A stretch of 64,000 nt of DNA from CALLPQ01 sp039819545 (GTDB taxonomy: Bacteria > Pseudomonadota > Alphaproteobacteria > Caulobacterales > Parvularculaceae). The DNA lies in the NCBI GenBank assembly GCA_039819545.1, contig JBCBRS010000003.1, positions 170,383 through 234,382 on the forward strand, written 5' to 3'. The stretch's first letter is position 1, and every line of letters begins with the position of its first letter. A model generated the notes under the pieces. The model had not been told where the DNA came from. It saw only the letters and a list, made by a program, of their open reading frames with translations, and ran no database searches. The position numbers were made by a program, and so were the translations under genes. This document shows, piece after piece, positions 1 to 8,890 of the stretch.

Positions 1-440
1 AGCCCGGCATTGGTGGCAAAGGCGTGAAACCATTCTTTGAAAAGCTCGGTATCCATGTCACCAATTTTTGGCCGTTTGAAATCAACCCGCCAGATCAGGT
101 ATGGCCGCTTCGCGATGTCCAGCGCCGCGCGCGACAAGGTTTCATCCATGGGGATGTAGGCATTGCCAAATCGGCGGATGCCTTTGCAGTCCCCAAGGGC
201 CTCGGCAGTGGCCTGGCCCATCACAATGCCCACATCCTCGACGGTGTGGTGCATATCAATATGAAGATCGCCGGTGCACCGCACCGTCAAATCGATCAAA
301 GAATGCTTCGCGAACCCCTCAAGCATATGGTCGAAAAACCCGATGCCGGTGTCGACATCGTATTTGCCCTCACCATCGAGGGTGAGGCTGACGGAGATAT
401 CCGTTTCCTTTGTCTGTCGATCAATGGTGGCGCTGCGCAT
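1..440 (-). CDS. hisB: Imidazoleglycerol-phosphate dehydratase (partial, 3' end off window)
   Basis: HisB dehydrates D-erythro-imidazole-glycerol phosphate to imidazole-acetol phosphate, the sixth step of histidine synthesis, as a cytosolic Mn-dependent oligomer. Reading the minus strand from ATG at 440 gives 146 codons without a stop. They begin MRSATIDRQTKETDI and contain the metal-binding signature HHTVEDVG, the run DIGVGFFDH-like GIGFFDHML and the RRFGNAYIPMDE stretch. This is a monofunctional bacterial IGPD lacking the N-terminal phosphatase domain of the enterobacterial fusion. The stop and the C-terminal HHxxE motif lie beyond the left edge. It is followed upstream by a small membrane protein gene and then divergent hslV, a pairing common in Alphaproteobacteria. 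Confidence 0.95.
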   Translation of the reverse strand, partial: MRSATIDRQTKETDISVSLTLDGEGKYDVDTGIGFFDHMLEGFAKHSLIDLTVRCTGDLHIDMHHTVEDVGIVMGQATAEALGDCKGIRRFGNAYIPMDETLSRAALDIAKRPYLIWRVDFKRPKIGDMDTELFKEWFHAFATNAG

Positions 441-531
441 GCGGGTGCTCTCTTTTTGGCGTCTCTCGGTGGCTTAGCGCATACTTATCAAGAAATGCCA
501 ACCGGTTGCTTGCCGCAGGCAAGCCAGGGCC

Positions 532-870
532 TTAGCGGCCACATTGGCGCATGATGTCTGCTGGCCCTGTCCAGCCATCCAGTTTCAACAGTTCGCACGG
601 GATCATTTCGCGACCAAAATAGTTTGCTACGTAGGAGGCTCCAAACGCCAACGCCAGTGTGCCGACCCATTGGGCCACATTGATCAGCGGGTTGCTGCGG
701 TCGTCGGCGCCCGCCCTTGCGTCATACTGAAGTTGGATTGCGATCAGCAACGACAGAACCAGACCACCGGGCAAAACCCACCATAAAGGTCCTTGGATCG
801 CACCGGAGTAAACCTCCAGCAAAATAATGGTATAGGCCACCGCGCCGCTCAGCAGTCTCACAAATTTCAT
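532..870 (-). CDS. Small membrane protein of unknown function
   Basis: A 112-residue protein starting MKFVRLLSGAVAY. Three hydrophobic segments are visible at about residues 7-22, 30-45 and 66-85, separated by a short polar loop (QLQYDARAGADDRSNP), and the cytoplasmic or periplasmic tail holds two cysteines. It lies 91 bp upstream of hisB on the same strand and is divergent from hslV, so it may share a transcript with the histidine genes. I do not recognise the family. The hydrophobic periodicity and its fit between two known genes argue that it is real. Confidence 0.65.
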   Translation of the reverse strand: MKFVRLLSGAVAYTIILLEVYSGAIQGPLWWVLPGGLVLSLLIAIQLQYDARAGADDRSNPLINVAQWVGTLALAFGASYVANYFGREMIPCELLKLDGWTGPADIMRQCGR

Positions 871-1001
871 CGGTCTTTCTGACCCCCCTTGTTTTCACCC
901 AATTCTGGTCCTGCCGGTCCTCGGCAGGCGCCCTAAACTAGGGTATCACATCACGAGTGTTGGACGGTGTCGTCTAACCCGTCCTAGCCTGAGGAGAGCA
1001 T

Positions 1002-1553
1002 ATGGCAATTGAGATGCATGGCACAACAATTCTGGCGGTGCGCCGGGGCAACATGGTTTGCGTGGGCGGTGATGGGCAGGTGACCCTTGGCGATACAATG
1101 GTCAAAGGAGATGCGCGGAAAGTAAGGCGGATCGGCAGTGGCGGGAAGGTCATCGCGGGGTTTGCCGGGGCAACCGCCGATGCCTTCACGCTGTTGGAGC
1201 GGCTGGAAGGAAAGTTGGAACAATATCCCGGACAATTGACCCGGGCCGCCGTAGAGCTTGCGAAGGATTGGCGCACCGATCGATTTTTGCGACGGCTTGA
1301 AGCGATGTTGATCGTTGCCGATGCACAGGTGACGCTTACAATTTCCGGTGTTGGTGATGTGCTGGACCCTGAACATGGCATCACCGGTATTGGATCGGGC
1401 GGTGCCTACGCCCGCGCCGCCGCCCGGGCGCTTCTTGATGAAACAGATCTCGATGCCGAAGCCATTGTCCGAAAGGCCATGGCTGTGGCGGGGTCAATCT
1501 GCATCTATACAAATGATAATTTGACGATCGAAACGATAAAAGTCGATGATTAA
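1002..1553 (+). CDS. hslV: ATP-dependent protease proteolytic subunit HslV
   Basis: HslV is the N-terminal-threonine peptidase of the HslUV (ClpQY) cytosolic protease: two hexamers form the chamber and HslU feeds it substrates. The 183-residue product carries the HGTTILAVRRG start of the mature enzyme, the catalytic Asp (GGDGQVTLGD) and Lys (RKVRR) at positions 17 and 33 counted from the first Thr, and the FAGATADAFTL loop. Seven residues (MAIEMHG) precede the nucleophile Thr8, so a short propeptide must be removed, as is usual in alphaproteobacterial HslV. A GAGGAG ribosome site sits 7 bases before the ATG. Its ATPase partner hslU is not adjacent but lies at 55.1 kb. Confidence 0.96.
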   Translation: MAIEMHGTTILAVRRGNMVCVGGDGQVTLGDTMVKGDARKVRRIGSGGKVIAGFAGATADAFTLLERLEGKLEQYPGQLTRAAVELAKDWRTDRFLRRLEAMLIVADAQVTLTISGVGDVLDPEHGITGIGSGGAYARAAARALLDETDLDAEAIVRKAMAVAGSICIYTNDNLTIETIKVDD

Positions 1554-1643
1554 GGAAAAAGTGGGCCCGGCACGTATCTGATCCAAGTCGGGCCGCCAAT
1601 AGCCGGATTTATCATTCTGAAATCGAAACGACATAGGGATTTA

Positions 1644-2804
1644 ATGAGGTTTGATACCGGTAAGTATCTGCGTCGTCGCTGCGGCGTTATTGGTCCCTTC
1701 CTTGGCTCGGTCGTTACGGCAGCGGGCCTCATTCAGGCCGCGTGTTTCGGTTTCGCAGTCTGGGCACAGCCTCCAGATGTGGAGCCATCTCCATCCACGC
1801 TGCCTCAGTTTGATAGCCCAGTGGATTGTACAATTGACCCAATGGTCCCGGGCACCTGCCTCATTCAGCAATATGTCGATCTTGATCCAGGACCAGGCCG
1901 TCTTGACCATGGCTGCGGGCGGCTCAGCTATGACGGCGCCATCGGCACGGACTTTCGCACCGCAACCCTGTCTCAGATGCGCGCAGGCGTCAGCGTTCTT
2001 GCGGCGGCGGACGGCGTGGTTGAGGCGGTTCGCGACGGCATGGCGGATGTCTCAGTGCGCGAAATCGGTCTGGAAGCGGTGAGAGGGCGCGAAGCGGGCA
2101 ATGGCGTCGTGGTCCGCCATAGTGAAGATTGGGTCACGCAATATAGCCACTTGAAGAAAGGCTCGATTGTGGTCGGGCCGGGTGACAGAGTCTCGCGCGG
2201 GACGGTTTTGGGGCAGATTGGCCTTTCGGGTAGCACCGAATTCCCCCATGTGGAGTTTGCAGTTCGCTATCGCGGCAGGCCGGTGGACCCTTTTGTGGGG
2301 CTTCCAAGCCCAGGACGCGGGTCTGAACCTGATGCAAAAACCGACGCTGGCACACCCTCGGACGCTGGGGCGACCTTGGTAAATGGCTGTAGCGGAGCGC
2401 GGACCCCCCTTTGGTCAGCTAGGGCGCTAGATGAATTTACCTACGTGCCGACAGGTATTCTGGCCATGGGTATTGCCACCGAAGCTGTAACAGAAGCGGC
2501 GGCGCGGGCCGGGCGGTATGACCAGACCGCTTTGCGAAGTGATAGTCCGGCGCTCGTTGTCTGGGTCGACAGCTATGGCACGCAGAAAGGCGATGAGCAG
2601 CATTTTACTGTGCGCACCGCCAAGGGGGCCATGATCCATGATCGGACCTCCAAGCTTGAAAAGAACAATATTAGCTGGTTTGCCTTTTCCGGGCGACGCG
2701 CGCCCGCCAATGGCTGGCCGCCGGGGTCTTACCAGGCACGGTATTCCCTGATCCGTAATGAAAAGACGGTTGCGAGCCGGATAATTGAATTTGAGATTAG
2801 GTAG
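1644..2804 (+). CDS. M23 (LytM) family peptidase homologue, probably inactive
   Basis: A 386-residue exported protein with a hydrophobic N-terminal segment ending near AVWAQ (residue 41). Residues 90-215 resemble the alphaproteobacterial M23 peptidoglycan endopeptidase family: SYDGAIGTDF, VLAAADGVVEAVRDG, GNGVVVRHSEDW, QYSHLKKGS and FPHVEFAVR. M23 enzymes cut cross-bridges or stem peptides with a zinc held by HxxxD and HxH motifs. Here the first ligand position is Ala99 (Asp103 is kept) and the final motif reads H202-V-E204, so two of the usual ligands or catalytic residues are changed. Residues 225-386 form a separate C-terminal region without a recognised domain. A role as a non-catalytic regulator or a wall-binding protein is an inference. 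Start ATG 1644, 90 bp after hslV. Confidence 0.8.
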   Translation: MRFDTGKYLRRRCGVIGPFLGSVVTAAGLIQAACFGFAVWAQPPDVEPSPSTLPQFDSPVDCTIDPMVPGTCLIQQYVDLDPGPGRLDHGCGRLSYDGAIGTDFRTATLSQMRAGVSVLAAADGVVEAVRDGMADVSVREIGLEAVRGREAGNGVVVRHSEDWVTQYSHLKKGSIVVGPGDRVSRGTVLGQIGLSGSTEFPHVEFAVRYRGRPVDPFVGLPSPGRGSEPDAKTDAGTPSDAGATLVNGCSGARTPLWSARALDEFTYVPTGILAMGIATEAVTEAAARAGRYDQTALRSDSPALVVWVDSYGTQKGDEQHFTVRTAKGAMIHDRTSKLEKNNISWFAFSGRRAPANGWPPGSYQARYSLIRNEKTVASRIIEFEIR

Positions 2805-2861
2805 CGCTCTTTTCTGTATCAAAGTGGGACAGGGTGCTCGCCTTCTGGCGCCAATCGCCCG

Positions 2862-4451
2862 TCACCAGGGTTTGGTCATACCGGCTGTCTTTGTTTCCAG
2901 GGCCGGGGCACCGGGGCGTCCGGTATGGTTTGACTGGCGGTAGCTGATGGCCTCGGCAAGATGCTGGCGAGCAATCGCCTCGGACCCATCCAGATCAGCA
3001 ATGGTTCGTGCAACCCGCAAAACGCGATGATAACCGCGGGCCGAGAGGTTTAGCGCCTCTGTTGCCCGGCTCATCAATTGTTGGCCCGGTGCATCGGGTA
3101 TGGCCACTTTCGCGAGCAGCGCGTCCGGCAAACTTGCGTTGGTACCTGATGATGAAGAGGCCTCGCCGTCCTTGGCCAGCGCGGCCATCCGCTGGGTTTG
3201 TCGTGTTCTTGCAGCGGCAATCCGGCTGGCAATCAAGGCGCTGGTTTCCCCGGTGGGCGGCGCGCACAGATCACCCGGTGCGACCGCTGGCAAGGTGACC
3301 GACAAATCCATCCGATCGAGCAGGGGACCGGACACCCGCGCCTGATAGAGCGCCTCACAATTGGGTCCACGCCCGCAATTGTTGCCGCTGGCCCGGCCAT
3401 ACCCGCACTTACAGGGGTTCATTGCCGCCACCAATTGGAACCGAGCGGGGTAGCGCACATGAAAATTTGCCCGGGCAATCAGCACGTCACCGGTCTCCAG
3501 GGGCTGACGAAGGCTATCGAGCACCGGGCTGGAAAACTCTGGCAGTTCGTCAAGAAACAGAACGCCGTGATGAGCGAGTGATGCCTCGCCTGGGCGCGCC
3601 TTGATGCCGCCGCCAACCATCGCAGCCATGGAGGCCGAATGGTGCGGCGCGCGAAACGGCCGGGCACGCGTCAGACGCCCTTGATCCAGTAATCCTGCGA
3701 TGGAGTGGATCATGGAAACATCGAGCATCTCCGCCGCGGTAAGGGGGGGCAGCAGGCCCGGTAATCGAGCAGCGAGCATGGATTTACCTGCACCGGGCGG
3801 GCCAACCATCAGAAGGTTATGACCTCCCGCCGCCGCAATCTCTAGGGCGCGCTTGGCTGTCTCCTGTCCGCGCACGTCGATCATATCCGGCGGTATGGCC
3901 TCAGCGGCCAATCCCCCTGGCTCCGGGCGCGACAGCACCTGATTGCCTTTGAAATGATTGACCAGCTGGATCAGGCTAACCGGCGCCAACAGATCAAAAT
4001 CATCCCCGGCCCAGGCGGCCTCCGCGCCCACCGCAGCCGGGCAAATCAAGCCGAGATCCTTGCCATTGGCCGCAACGGCGGCGGGTAGGGCCCCGGTGAC
4101 CGTTGTAATCGACCCGTCGAGACCAAGTTCTCCCATCACGGCAAAGCCGTCCGCCACATCGCGCGGCATGGCGCCAATTTCCATGAGCAGCGCCAACGCG
4201 ATGGGCAGGTCAAAATGGCTTCCTTCCTTGGGAAGGTCCGCCGGCGCCAGATTGACCGTGATGCGTTTGGCAGGCAAGCCGAGGCCCACTGCGGTCAGCG
4301 CCGCGCGCACGCGTTCGCGCGCCTCTGACACCGCCTTATCGGGCAGGCCGACAATGGCAAACCCATTGGCTCCACCGCTCACTTGGACTTGGACGGTAAC
4401 GGGCCGGGCTTCCACGCCGTGAAACGCAAATGTTTGTACCTGTGCAACCAT
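2862..4451 (-). CDS. comM: YifB/ComM family Mg-chelatase-like AAA+ ATPase
   Basis: A 529-residue ComM/YifB protein. ComM is a hexameric helicase that drives branch migration during integration of transforming DNA, and homologues exist in bacteria with no known competence. Visible features: an N-terminal ChlI-like domain (residues 1-190), Walker A GPPGAGKSM near residue 218, Walker B LFLDELPEF, a zinc-type cysteine cluster (NPCKCGYG with further Cys in NNCGRGPNCE), and a C-terminal Mg-chelatase region with LSARGYHRVLRVARTIADL. Length and domain order match the family. It is convergent with the M23 gene and divergent from the lipoprotein gene that begins at 4643. Confidence 0.95.
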   Translation of the reverse strand: MVAQVQTFAFHGVEARPVTVQVQVSGGANGFAIVGLPDKAVSEARERVRAALTAVGLGLPAKRITVNLAPADLPKEGSHFDLPIALALLMEIGAMPRDVADGFAVMGELGLDGSITTVTGALPAAVAANGKDLGLICPAAVGAEAAWAGDDFDLLAPVSLIQLVNHFKGNQVLSRPEPGGLAAEAIPPDMIDVRGQETAKRALEIAAAGGHNLLMVGPPGAGKSMLAARLPGLLPPLTAAEMLDVSMIHSIAGLLDQGRLTRARPFRAPHHSASMAAMVGGGIKARPGEASLAHHGVLFLDELPEFSSPVLDSLRQPLETGDVLIARANFHVRYPARFQLVAAMNPCKCGYGRASGNNCGRGPNCEALYQARVSGPLLDRMDLSVTLPAVAPGDLCAPPTGETSALIASRIAAARTRQTQRMAALAKDGEASSSSGTNASLPDALLAKVAIPDAPGQQLMSRATEALNLSARGYHRVLRVARTIADLDGSEAIARQHLAEAISYRQSNHTGRPGAPALETKTAGMTKPW

Positions 4452-4642
4452 GGGGCGAGACCTCCTACGGGCGTTTGCCTACACCATGGGCTGGAACAAA
4501 AAAAGAACAAATTTCATCTGTGACAAACAAAGACGATCCATGCGTGCCTCAAAGACAACATCAGGGCTGTTGTTTCGCGATGGGTTTTGGGTTTACTTTC
4601 AGCCCTACCGTGCAAGACGGCTTGGGCTGTGGGGTCTTTGTG

Positions 4643-5575
4643 ATGAAAGAGCGTTTGGGGAATAGGCATTGGCGGTTTCCCCGCCTGGTGGTTGGTATGG
4701 CCAGCCTTGTGTCCCTCGGATTAGCGGCGGCAGGCTGTTCGACGACGGCGCCATCGGGGCCCGCTGTCGTTGGTAACACGGTCAGACCGGTGGTAGCGCC
4801 AAGTTCTGTCGCGTCGAAACCAGAGCCCGCGCTCATCAAGGCAGCATTTGCGGCAGCAGCACAGGTAGAGCCCGAGGGCTTTTCCCTGTGTAATTGCAAA
4901 GAGAAGGTTGATCCGGTCAAAGCGCTCCTTGCCGAGGAGCGCGCCTTAACGCGCTCGTTAAAATACAGCCTGCGGACATTGCGGGAAAGTTTTGGGTATG
5001 TGGAGATTAACTGGATCAAAAAGGCGCTTTTTAGCCTCGATCAATACAATGCGAAAGATTTGGAAGAGCTGGGCCCTGAAGACACCATTGGCAGCCTCGA
5101 ATACAATACCGCAACCGTGGAGGCGGTGAAAAATTTCCAATGTCTTTGGCATCCAAAAGCAAGCGACGGCACCTGTGATCAGGGGCGAACCACCGGGTGG
5201 ATGACCTATCCGGAGGCGCGGGCTGCGATTTGCACATCAGGCTACGCTGGTAAAGACGACACAACTATATTGCTGGCGGGCTGGTATGCCAACGGGACGG
5301 TGTTCGAACGCAATCTTGCCTATGCCAACTGGCTGGTGAACAAACTGTCACGAAATTTGCCGCAGCTTATTCAGAATGCTGATAAGGGTCCGGACCGCGA
5401 ATTCTATCTCGCTGTCGAATCTGACGCGCGTATCCTGCAAAGCTTCATCAATTCCATGGTCAATGCCGAAGCGGAAATTAGGGAACTGACTAATGCGGAA
5501 CGGGCGGCACTGCGCGGTGATGTGAATGCCGCGCGCACACTGAACGACATTTGTCCCCGCGGGTTTTCGCAATAG
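4643..5575 (+). CDS. Lipoprotein with peptidoglycan-binding-like region
   Basis: Start ATG 4643 gives 310 residues with a basic N-terminus, a hydrophobic stretch and the lipobox LAAAGC, so a lipid-anchored periplasmic or outer-membrane protein is expected. An earlier in-frame start at 4430 would overlap comM and bury the signal peptide. Residues around 150-200 (SLEYNTATVEAVKNFQ, TGWMTYPEA) resemble the repeat of PG_binding_1-type domains, which bind cell-wall peptidoglycan, but the similarity is partial. A CNCKEKVDP segment supplies two further cysteines. It is the first gene of a same-strand run with the beta-helix protein (22 bp downstream) and the Slam-like gene. The function is not known. 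Confidence 0.72.
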   Translation: MKERLGNRHWRFPRLVVGMASLVSLGLAAAGCSTTAPSGPAVVGNTVRPVVAPSSVASKPEPALIKAAFAAAAQVEPEGFSLCNCKEKVDPVKALLAEERALTRSLKYSLRTLRESFGYVEINWIKKALFSLDQYNAKDLEELGPEDTIGSLEYNTATVEAVKNFQCLWHPKASDGTCDQGRTTGWMTYPEARAAICTSGYAGKDDTTILLAGWYANGTVFERNLAYANWLVNKLSRNLPQLIQNADKGPDREFYLAVESDARILQSFINSMVNAEAEIRELTNAERAALRGDVNAARTLNDICPRGFSQ

Positions 5576-5597
5576 GCTCGATAAAGGGGGCATCGTG

Positions 5598-7313
5598 ATG
5601 ATTACTGATTGGCGCATCTCGTTCGTTGCCGTCGTGGCTGTGCTGGCTGCGTTTGAATTATTCGCTGACCCCGGCACGCCATCTGTCCTCAAATTATCGA
5701 CGACGGCGCACGCCCAGATTAATCCCCGCCCAATCCCGCCGCGCGGCGACGGGCCGCGAAAGAAGGGTCCGCGTTTTGAAGTGCCGTGCGGGCGCTGTCT
5801 TTCCGAGGCTATTTACGACCCGCATTTGCCTGTGACCGATCGCAATCGGAACCATAAGTCCTTGCAACGTGCCATTGACAATACGCGCCCAGGCGGCCGG
5901 GTCATTGTGTACCGTGATCGCAACAGAGCCTGGCTAGATCCGTTTTCTGTCCGTACCCCGAATATTACTATTCGTGCGGCCGATGCCGATGCAGGGGGCA
6001 CGGTGGCGGTGCGCCAGGACACGCAAAATTGCCTCACCGTTGCGCCGCGCGGTGGTCGTCGGTTCAGTGATGTGACCACCACGATTGAGGGTTTTACCTT
6101 TCTTGCCAATGATGGTGCACTCGGTGCTTGTGTTGATGTGCGTAAGGGCACGCTAAAACTGATCAATACACGGATAGACCTTGGTGATAGTAACATTGTG
6201 GGCGTTGAGGTTGGGGCGACCGCCGCTCTTGACTTTACCGGCAGCAATTATGACGAACACGGTATCTTTGCCGGCGTGATGGAATCGAGCTTGCCCGGTA
6301 ATCCACGCAATGGCACGGGCATCGTTGCGGCTGCGTCCAAGGCAATTCGGCTTACCGGTGTTCGCCTTCAGGGACTGGCCGTCGCGCTTAATAGCCGGGC
6401 GGAGGTCAATGCCCTTACGGGCGCACGCTTTTTCAATAACGGCGTTGGCGTGATGATTGAGGACGCCGCCATTGTTTCGGCTTACGCGCCCGGGCTTGCA
6501 GTCAATGGTGGGGCCTTTATCGAAAACGGTGATGCCATTCGCCTGACGGCCGGTGGTTTTGGCGCGGTTGAGCGCCCCTCCGGGATTAGACCAACCATTG
6601 GTGCAGGATTAAAGGCACCAACACCGTCGGCAAACAAGGCGCGGTTTTCCCGGCCTTTCCGCGGGCGCATTCTCGTGACGGCGGATGCCACGGATCAGGT
6701 ACTCTTTGAACGGAATTTGCGCGGTATCAGCTTTGATGACGCTTACCCGTCGAACGGCTTTCGCGTGGAACGGGCGCAATTTGTTGGCCATCAAGTCCAC
6801 GGCTTGCAGTTAAACCTGCCCCGCCGCGCAAAGGCTGAGCTGTTAAGCGTTGATTTTTACGATAACGCCAGATCCATCGTATTTTCCAATGCCTTTGATG
6901 GCGAACTGACGATTGCCGATGGGTCCTCCCTCTTCGGCACGCCGCTGAATCGTGGCATCGTAGTTGAGGAGGGGCGAGGGCGCCTTAACATTGCCTTTGA
7001 TAGTGTCCTTGGGGTCAGACCGGTTTTCCTACTGGGTGCTTTTTTTGACGGTCTGCTTACGCTTGACGTCAAACTCGGCGCGGACCGCCATCTGATCTAT
7101 TTTGATGGGGATGCAGATTTGTGTCAGGCGAGCCTGCGCAAGAAGAATGAACGCCTTGCCTTCTTTGATGAGTTGAACGCGCTGCCTGTTTTCGTGAATG
7201 ATCGGCAATTGGCGCTTTTGTTCGATGGGCTTGACGGCAGCTCGAGCCGCCGGTTGCGGGCGGTACAGGACGTTTTGTGCGGCCGCGTTCTCCCCCAGGC
7301 TACGCAGCGCTAG
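5598..7313 (+). CDS. Secreted right-handed beta-helix repeat protein
   Basis: A 571-residue protein with an N-terminal hydrophobic segment and a likely signal cleavage after TTAHA. From about residue 90 onward it is built of short beta-strand turns rich in Gly, Asn, Asp and Val (VIVYRDRNRAW, ITIRAADADAGG, IEGFTFLANDGALG, LTGVRLQGLAVAL), the look of parallel beta-helix proteins such as polysaccharide-binding or -cleaving NosD/pectate-lyase-fold proteins. No catalytic motif is recognisable. A strong AAGGGGG ribosome site at 5584-5590 favours ATG 5598 over GTG 5595. Position between a lipoprotein and a Slam-like gene suggests an envelope or surface role. Confidence 0.7.
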   Translation: MITDWRISFVAVVAVLAAFELFADPGTPSVLKLSTTAHAQINPRPIPPRGDGPRKKGPRFEVPCGRCLSEAIYDPHLPVTDRNRNHKSLQRAIDNTRPGGRVIVYRDRNRAWLDPFSVRTPNITIRAADADAGGTVAVRQDTQNCLTVAPRGGRRFSDVTTTIEGFTFLANDGALGACVDVRKGTLKLINTRIDLGDSNIVGVEVGATAALDFTGSNYDEHGIFAGVMESSLPGNPRNGTGIVAAASKAIRLTGVRLQGLAVALNSRAEVNALTGARFFNNGVGVMIEDAAIVSAYAPGLAVNGGAFIENGDAIRLTAGGFGAVERPSGIRPTIGAGLKAPTPSANKARFSRPFRGRILVTADATDQVLFERNLRGISFDDAYPSNGFRVERAQFVGHQVHGLQLNLPRRAKAELLSVDFYDNARSIVFSNAFDGELTIADGSSLFGTPLNRGIVVEEGRGRLNIAFDSVLGVRPVFLLGAFFDGLLTLDVKLGADRHLIYFDGDADLCQASLRKKNERLAFFDELNALPVFVNDRQLALLFDGLDGSSSRRLRAVQDVLCGRVLPQATQR

Positions 7314-7447
7314 CCGCGGGGGCTGTCTCATCAACGCGGTTGCCTAACCGGAAATTAACCATAATCCACCAGACCTGATGGGGCCGTGTTGCGGGCTCTT
7401 CAGCCTGACCGTCCCGCACGGCGTAAAGGGGCAGTCGTTATCCGGCT

Positions 7448-8830
7448 ATGGTTACAGTGCGCATCAATCCGTTCTTTTCCCATCATCGTCGACGCGCGCA
7501 AGTTTTGGGGTTTGCCGCATTGTTCGTCCCGTTGTCGGTAGGGGTAGCGGCAGCGGTGCCGTCTGTGCTGCGTGAGGGTCCATCGCCGCAATTGCGGCTA
7601 TCTCCGGCGGCCAGTATCGAGCTTACCCGTAAACTGATCGCTGATCGCAAGTTCGATCTTGCCGAGGAAGTCCTCAACACGCTTGATCAGGTCCCCGCTG
7701 ACACTGTGGACAAGAATGAGCTTTTATTCCTACGGGGCCTCCTGGCGTTGGAGCGCGGTACCTTCAAAGCCGCGATTGAGATTTTCCGGACCATGCTTGA
7801 TCAGCATCCTGAGGTCGTCCGTGTCCGGTTAGAGCTTGCTCGCGCGCTCTTCGGGGCGCGGCAGGACCGGGCAGCGGCCTATCATTTTCGTCTTGCCCTT
7901 GCCGGGAATATCAGTGATGCCGCGCGCCAGAACATTCAGATGTTTTTGTGGTTGATTGAGAAACGCAAGGTCTGGCGCGTTAATGCGCGGGCTAATCTTG
8001 TACCGGATACAAATGTTTCAGCCGGGCCGCGCAACGCCACAATCGAATTGAACGGTATTCCATTTGAGCTCGATGAAAACGGTGTGGCGCGGTCTGGGAT
8101 CGGCTTCACCGTCGCTGCGGTCGCTGAGGTCTTTCCTCGATTGTCAAAGCATTGGCGTCTTGAGGGGCGGGCTGGCGGTGCGTTTACGGATTATTCAAAC
8201 CGGCCTTTCGATGATTTGAGCCTAACCGCAGAGGTGGGGCCGCGATATGAAAAAGAGGGGTTCACGTTGAGCGTCCTCGCGAATGCCAGTCGCCGTGTTT
8301 TTGGCGGTCGAGGCTTTAACTACACTGCCGGTGGGCGGGTCGTTTTGCAAAAGGGATTGAACCGGCGCACGGCGTTCCAAACGAGTCTGGGTGCAGCACG
8401 GGTCACCTATGACCGCGATGTGCAACGCAATGGTGCGCAATATTTCTTTGGGACCACGCTTCAACGCACGTTGACAGCGCGTAGCCTTGCCCGCGCAACC
8501 GTTACCGTGACGCGCGAGCAGACCGCGACCCCTAGCCTACGGAATACGACTTTTCAGGTGCGCACCGCCTATCGGCGTGAACTTCCCTGGGGGATTACGG
8601 CAGAGGCCGGGCCAAATTTCTATTATCGCCCGTTTGACGATACGGACCCCGACTTCGATCCGCGTTCAGACTGGAGCTACGGTGCATCGGTTTTCATTAC
8701 CAAGCGTGACTGGCGGCTTTACGGTTTCGCACCGGTCTTCAGCTATGAATACATCCGCAATAATTCGACCATCGACCGGTTCAACTTTGATCGACACCGG
8801 GCGAATATCGGCATTACACGAACATTTTAG
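7448..8830 (+). CDS. Slam-type outer-membrane protein (TPR + DUF560 beta-barrel)
   Basis: Surface lipoprotein assembly modulators (Slams) move lipoproteins across the outer membrane to the cell surface. The 460-residue product has a signal peptide (residues 1-36), a periplasmic TPR-like helical region (about 50-170: LIADRKFDLAEEVLNTL, LLALERGTFKAAIEIFRTM, LELARALFGARQDRAAAYHF) and then a C-terminal barrel (about 180-460) of alternating strands ending RANIGITRTF, an outer-membrane insertion signal with terminal Phe. This architecture and length match the DUF560 Slam family. The convergent neighbour 60 bp away encodes a TbpB-like lipoprotein, the usual Slam client, which strengthens the call. 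Start ATG 7448; the ribosome site is weak. Confidence 0.82.
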   Translation: MVTVRINPFFSHHRRRAQVLGFAALFVPLSVGVAAAVPSVLREGPSPQLRLSPAASIELTRKLIADRKFDLAEEVLNTLDQVPADTVDKNELLFLRGLLALERGTFKAAIEIFRTMLDQHPEVVRVRLELARALFGARQDRAAAYHFRLALAGNISDAARQNIQMFLWLIEKRKVWRVNARANLVPDTNVSAGPRNATIELNGIPFELDENGVARSGIGFTVAAVAEVFPRLSKHWRLEGRAGGAFTDYSNRPFDDLSLTAEVGPRYEKEGFTLSVLANASRRVFGGRGFNYTAGGRVVLQKGLNRRTAFQTSLGAARVTYDRDVQRNGAQYFFGTTLQRTLTARSLARATVTVTREQTATPSLRNTTFQVRTAYRRELPWGITAEAGPNFYYRPFDDTDPDFDPRSDWSYGASVFITKRDWRLYGFAPVFSYEYIRNNSTIDRFNFDRHRANIGITRTF

Positions 8831-8890
8831 GATGTGGGCGAAAGACGCCTATGCCCGGATATACGATGTCAATACCCAGGCTAGGTTTCC

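Noticed and set aside
1564..1594. GGCCCG/CGGGCC inverted repeat after hslV as a terminator
   Set aside because: The loop is 19 bases and no T-tract follows, so termination is not convincing.
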